From the NCBI GenBank assembly GCA_963662705.2, contig OY759767.1, positions 4,464,001 to 4,528,000 of the forward strand: a DNA stretch of 64,000 nucleotides. Direction: 5' to 3'. The stretch is from JAPPHA01 sp963662705. Its GTDB lineage: Bacteria > Pseudomonadota > Alphaproteobacteria > Rhodobacterales > Rhodobacteraceae. Positions 62,901 to 64,000 of this stretch are shown here, piece by piece. The notes below the pieces were generated by a model. It was given only the letters and a program-made list of their open reading frames with translations. It ran no database searches and was not told where the DNA came from. Position numbers and translations under genes: made by a program. Each line of letters begins with the position of its first letter. Within the stretch, counting starts at the first letter, position 1.

Positions 62901-64000
62901 AATCGTCACCGTCTGAGCCGTCGACCAGTTCGCGGGGGTAAAGGTGATCGTGGTCCGGTCCGCCGTCAGATCCGGATCGCCCCCCGAGGTGCTCACCGTC
63001 ACCTCCACATCCGCCGTCGGTTCCGTCCCCAGCACGATCGTGTAGGTGTCGCTGCCGCCCTCGAGCGGGGTGACCGCCGTCTTCGAAACCGTCACCCCGA
63101 TGGTATCGTTCTCGACCTCGGAGGCGGCCACCGAGGCGATGGCGATGTTGTTATAGATGCTGTCGCCGCTCGTGGCGCCGTGGGTGAAGGTCGCCGTGCC
63201 CTCCAGGCCATCGTCGTCCTCCGCCGCCGAAATCGTCACCGTCTGAGCCGTCGACCAGTTCGCGGGTGTAAAGGTGATCGTGGTCCGGTCCGCCGTCAGA
63301 TCCGGATCGCCCCCCGAGGTGCTCACCGTCACCGTCACGGAGGCCGTCGGCTGGGTATCCAGAACGATCGTGTAGGTGTCGCTACCGCCCTCGGGCGGGG
63401 TGACCGCCGTCTTCGAAACCGTCACCCCGATAGTGTCGTTCTCGGCCTCGGTGGCGGCCACCGAGGCGATGTCAATGTTGTTATAGGTGCTATCGCCGCT
63501 GGAGGAGGCGCTGTGGGTGAAGGTCGCCGTTCCCTCCAGACCGTCATCGTCTTCCGCCGCCGCGATCGTCACAGTCTGCGGCGTCGACCAGTCCGCGGTG
63601 GTGAAGGTGATCTTGGGCGGGCTCCGTGTCAGATCCCCATCGCCACCCGAGACCTTGTCCACCGTCACCTCCACGTCCGCCGTCGGCTGGGTATCCAGCA
63701 CGATCGTGTAGGTCTCGACGTCGCCCTCGGGCGGGTGCACCTCCGTCTTCGAAACCGTCACCCCGATGGTGTCGTTTTCGTTCTCGGTGGCAACCACCGA
63801 GCCGATGGTGATGCCGTCATAGGTGCTGTCGCCGCTGGAGGAGGCGCTGTGGGTGAAGGTCGCCGTGCCCTCCAGGCCGTCGGCGTCCTCCGCCGCCGTG
63901 ATCGTCACCGTCCGCGCCGTCGACCAGTTCCCGGTGGTGAAGGTGATCGAGGCCGGGCTCCGCGTCAGATCGTCATCGCCACCCGAGACCTTGTCCACCG
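59991..64000 (-). CDS. Giant repeat protein with C-terminal outer-membrane barrel (partial)
   Basis: The 5' end lies beyond the window; at least 1,335 residues. From the N-terminal side: six ~110-112-residue repeats (motifs SGGDPDLT, ITFTPANWSTAQTVTISAAE, GLEGTATFTHSASS, VVATENENDT), then Calx-beta-like domains (VNEGDVATFTVKVNGGV, EVTLSVSDETVNEGDPAIFK). A linker with EVMPQVAQAMTAS follows, then an autotransporter-like barrel (VSVWGSGDFQALSSSEEG, FWATVGYGQGEVEI) closing LRGEVWF with terminal Phe, the outer-membrane assembly signal. Probably a surface adhesin; transport mode is inferred. The long plus-strand frame opposite the barrel is a shadow. Confidence 0.85.
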   Translation of the reverse strand, partial: VDKVSGGDDDLTRSPASITFTTGNWSTARTVTITAAEDADGLEGTATFTHSASSSGDSTYDGITIGSVVATENENDTIGVTVSKTEVHPPEGDVETYTIVLDTQPTADVEVTVDKVSGGDGDLTRSPPKITFTTADWSTPQTVTIAAAEDDDGLEGTATFTHSASSSGDSTYNNIDIASVAATEAENDTIGVTVSKTAVTPPEGGSDTYTIVLDTQPTASVTVTVSTSGGDPDLTADRTTITFTPANWSTAQTVTISAAEDDDGLEGTATFTHGATSGDSIYNNIAIASVAASEVENDTIGVTVSKTAVTPLEGGSDTYTIVLGTEPTADVEVTVSTSGGDPDLTADRTTITFTPANWSTAQTVTISAAEDDDGLEGTATFTHSASSSGDSTYAGIDIASVVATENENDTIEVKVSKTAVTPPEGDVETYTIVLGTKPTANVTVTVSKASGGDGDLTRSPSSIMFTTANWASPQTVTIAAAEDDDGLEGTATFDHSASSGDSTYNNIAIGSVVATENENDTIGVTVSETAVTAPEGGVATYTIVLDTQPTADVTVAVAKALGGDPDLTHSPNSITFTAANWSTARTVTITADEDDDGLDGTATFIHSVSNTADTSYDNIDIASVDATEDDNDLLTVTVEADHPQSVNEGDVATFTVKVNGGVITQDLTVNYRVTGTATAGDDYTTPSPTSLTIPRLTPSETLSIQTKLDTVLDDGETLIVTLSDQLSNGVDPVTIGARDSATTTIVDSGEVTLSVSDETVNEGDPAIFKVTMSGQVSSVVEVNWTTEDRTATEFNDYVASPVRLTFNPGDRTQSVTVQTLRDTVAEGDETFLVKLENLTGPSGVRLAADHEGTGTILDNVLEAAAARHDRVNQEVMPQVAQAMTASTLSAITGRFDVAVRSAPSAPTTNLLDPSDIDRFVRTNEQALKNGTLTSEQLLSRSSFLLPLSGEEDGEGSVSVWGSGDFQALSSSEEGSTDWKGNVTSFHLGADALLQPELLAGFSISRSIGSFEFTDRTDPVAGSGTYKSRMTTVHPYVNWSMREGLGFWATVGYGQGEVEIKEVAATRTSDTKLTAAAAGFNVDLLTKDDLFLLEGGTTKLKFKGEDAFARVEVEGRNLMDPETRINPLTSDVHRSRLSLEASHERRLESGSIVTSSLEIGLRYDGGEGATGAGAEIGGVLSYRDPTSGLTLEGRARALVVHQDDHKEWGIGGLVRLDPDADGTGLSLTVIPAFGKVNSTIGQLYEQGAVGLAANDNAPAGNLDVEIGYGFGTLGDRGLLTPFGGWSLSGEDEQRYRIGGRLRVGPAINLSIEGERNEAANDAPAKHSIMLRGEVWF

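Noticed and set aside
61950..64000. Regular ~333-bp repeats considered as a CRISPR or satellite array
   Set aside because: Period is a multiple of three and the repeats encode a continuous protein with domain motifs; there are no short repeats with unique spacers.

Overview
The window comes from a GC-rich bacterial chromosome or large replicon, most likely an alphaproteobacterium. Pointers are type III pantothenate kinase (coaX), a TraA-like MobQ relaxase-helicase, many IS families common in that class, and a PotABCD-type transporter operon. Insertion sequences, gene fragments and frameshifts are so dense that this reads as an accessory region under active IS expansion and decay, as in a host-associated or recently bottlenecked lineage. 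The organism call is an inference.

Layout. 0.3-6.6 kb: truncated serine resolvase, frameshifted HEPN-type gene, toxin-antitoxin (TA) pair with a broken toxin, IS4-type element (copy 1), tyrosine recombinase, Uma2 nuclease. 6.9-14 kb: patatin remnant cut by an IS5-type transposase, then an IS1380 element split by a 3.9-kb IS21-type element. 14-18.4 kb: two intact TA pairs around a second tyrosine recombinase with a zinc-ribbon partner, then IS4-type copy 2. 18.5-26.5 kb: endonuclease/phosphatase-fold protein, coaX between two resolvase halves, SRPBCC protein, large serine recombinase, IS66/IS110 debris.

26.8-33.4 kb is the most striking part. A homocysteine S-methyltransferase gene is split by a 5,707-bp AT-rich transposon. 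It has 24-bp perfect terminal inverted repeats, an 8-bp target duplication, an IS1595-type transposase and about a dozen cargo genes: small secreted proteins, a DUF2158 protein, two micro-peptides with strong ribosome binding sites, and a membrane protein. Removing it with one target copy restores the host reading frame.

34-48.8 kb: TA pair with broken TumE-type toxin, a 1,642-residue relaxase-helicase and its coupled partner, a DUF2147 protein, and an intact seven-gene operon (GntR regulator, ADP-ribosylglycohydrolase-fold enzyme, PfkB kinase, PotD/B/C/A-type ABC transporter). The operon looks like uptake, cleavage and phosphorylation of a glycosidic or ribosyl compound. 49.5-59.8 kb: three more TA loci with broken toxins, an IS630 element inserted at codon 2/3 of an AAA ATPase that forms a pair with a DUF4276-like protein, an HD phosphohydrolase, fragments of a TraF-like peptidase, an IS21 element and an S24 repressor, and an intact glyoxalase-fold protein. 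60-64 kb: the 3' part of a giant repeat protein ending in an outer-membrane beta-barrel.

Across the window, five of seven TA loci have a disrupted toxin while every partner antitoxin seen is open. Several IS insertions can be undone on paper to the base, so their order and effects can be read directly.
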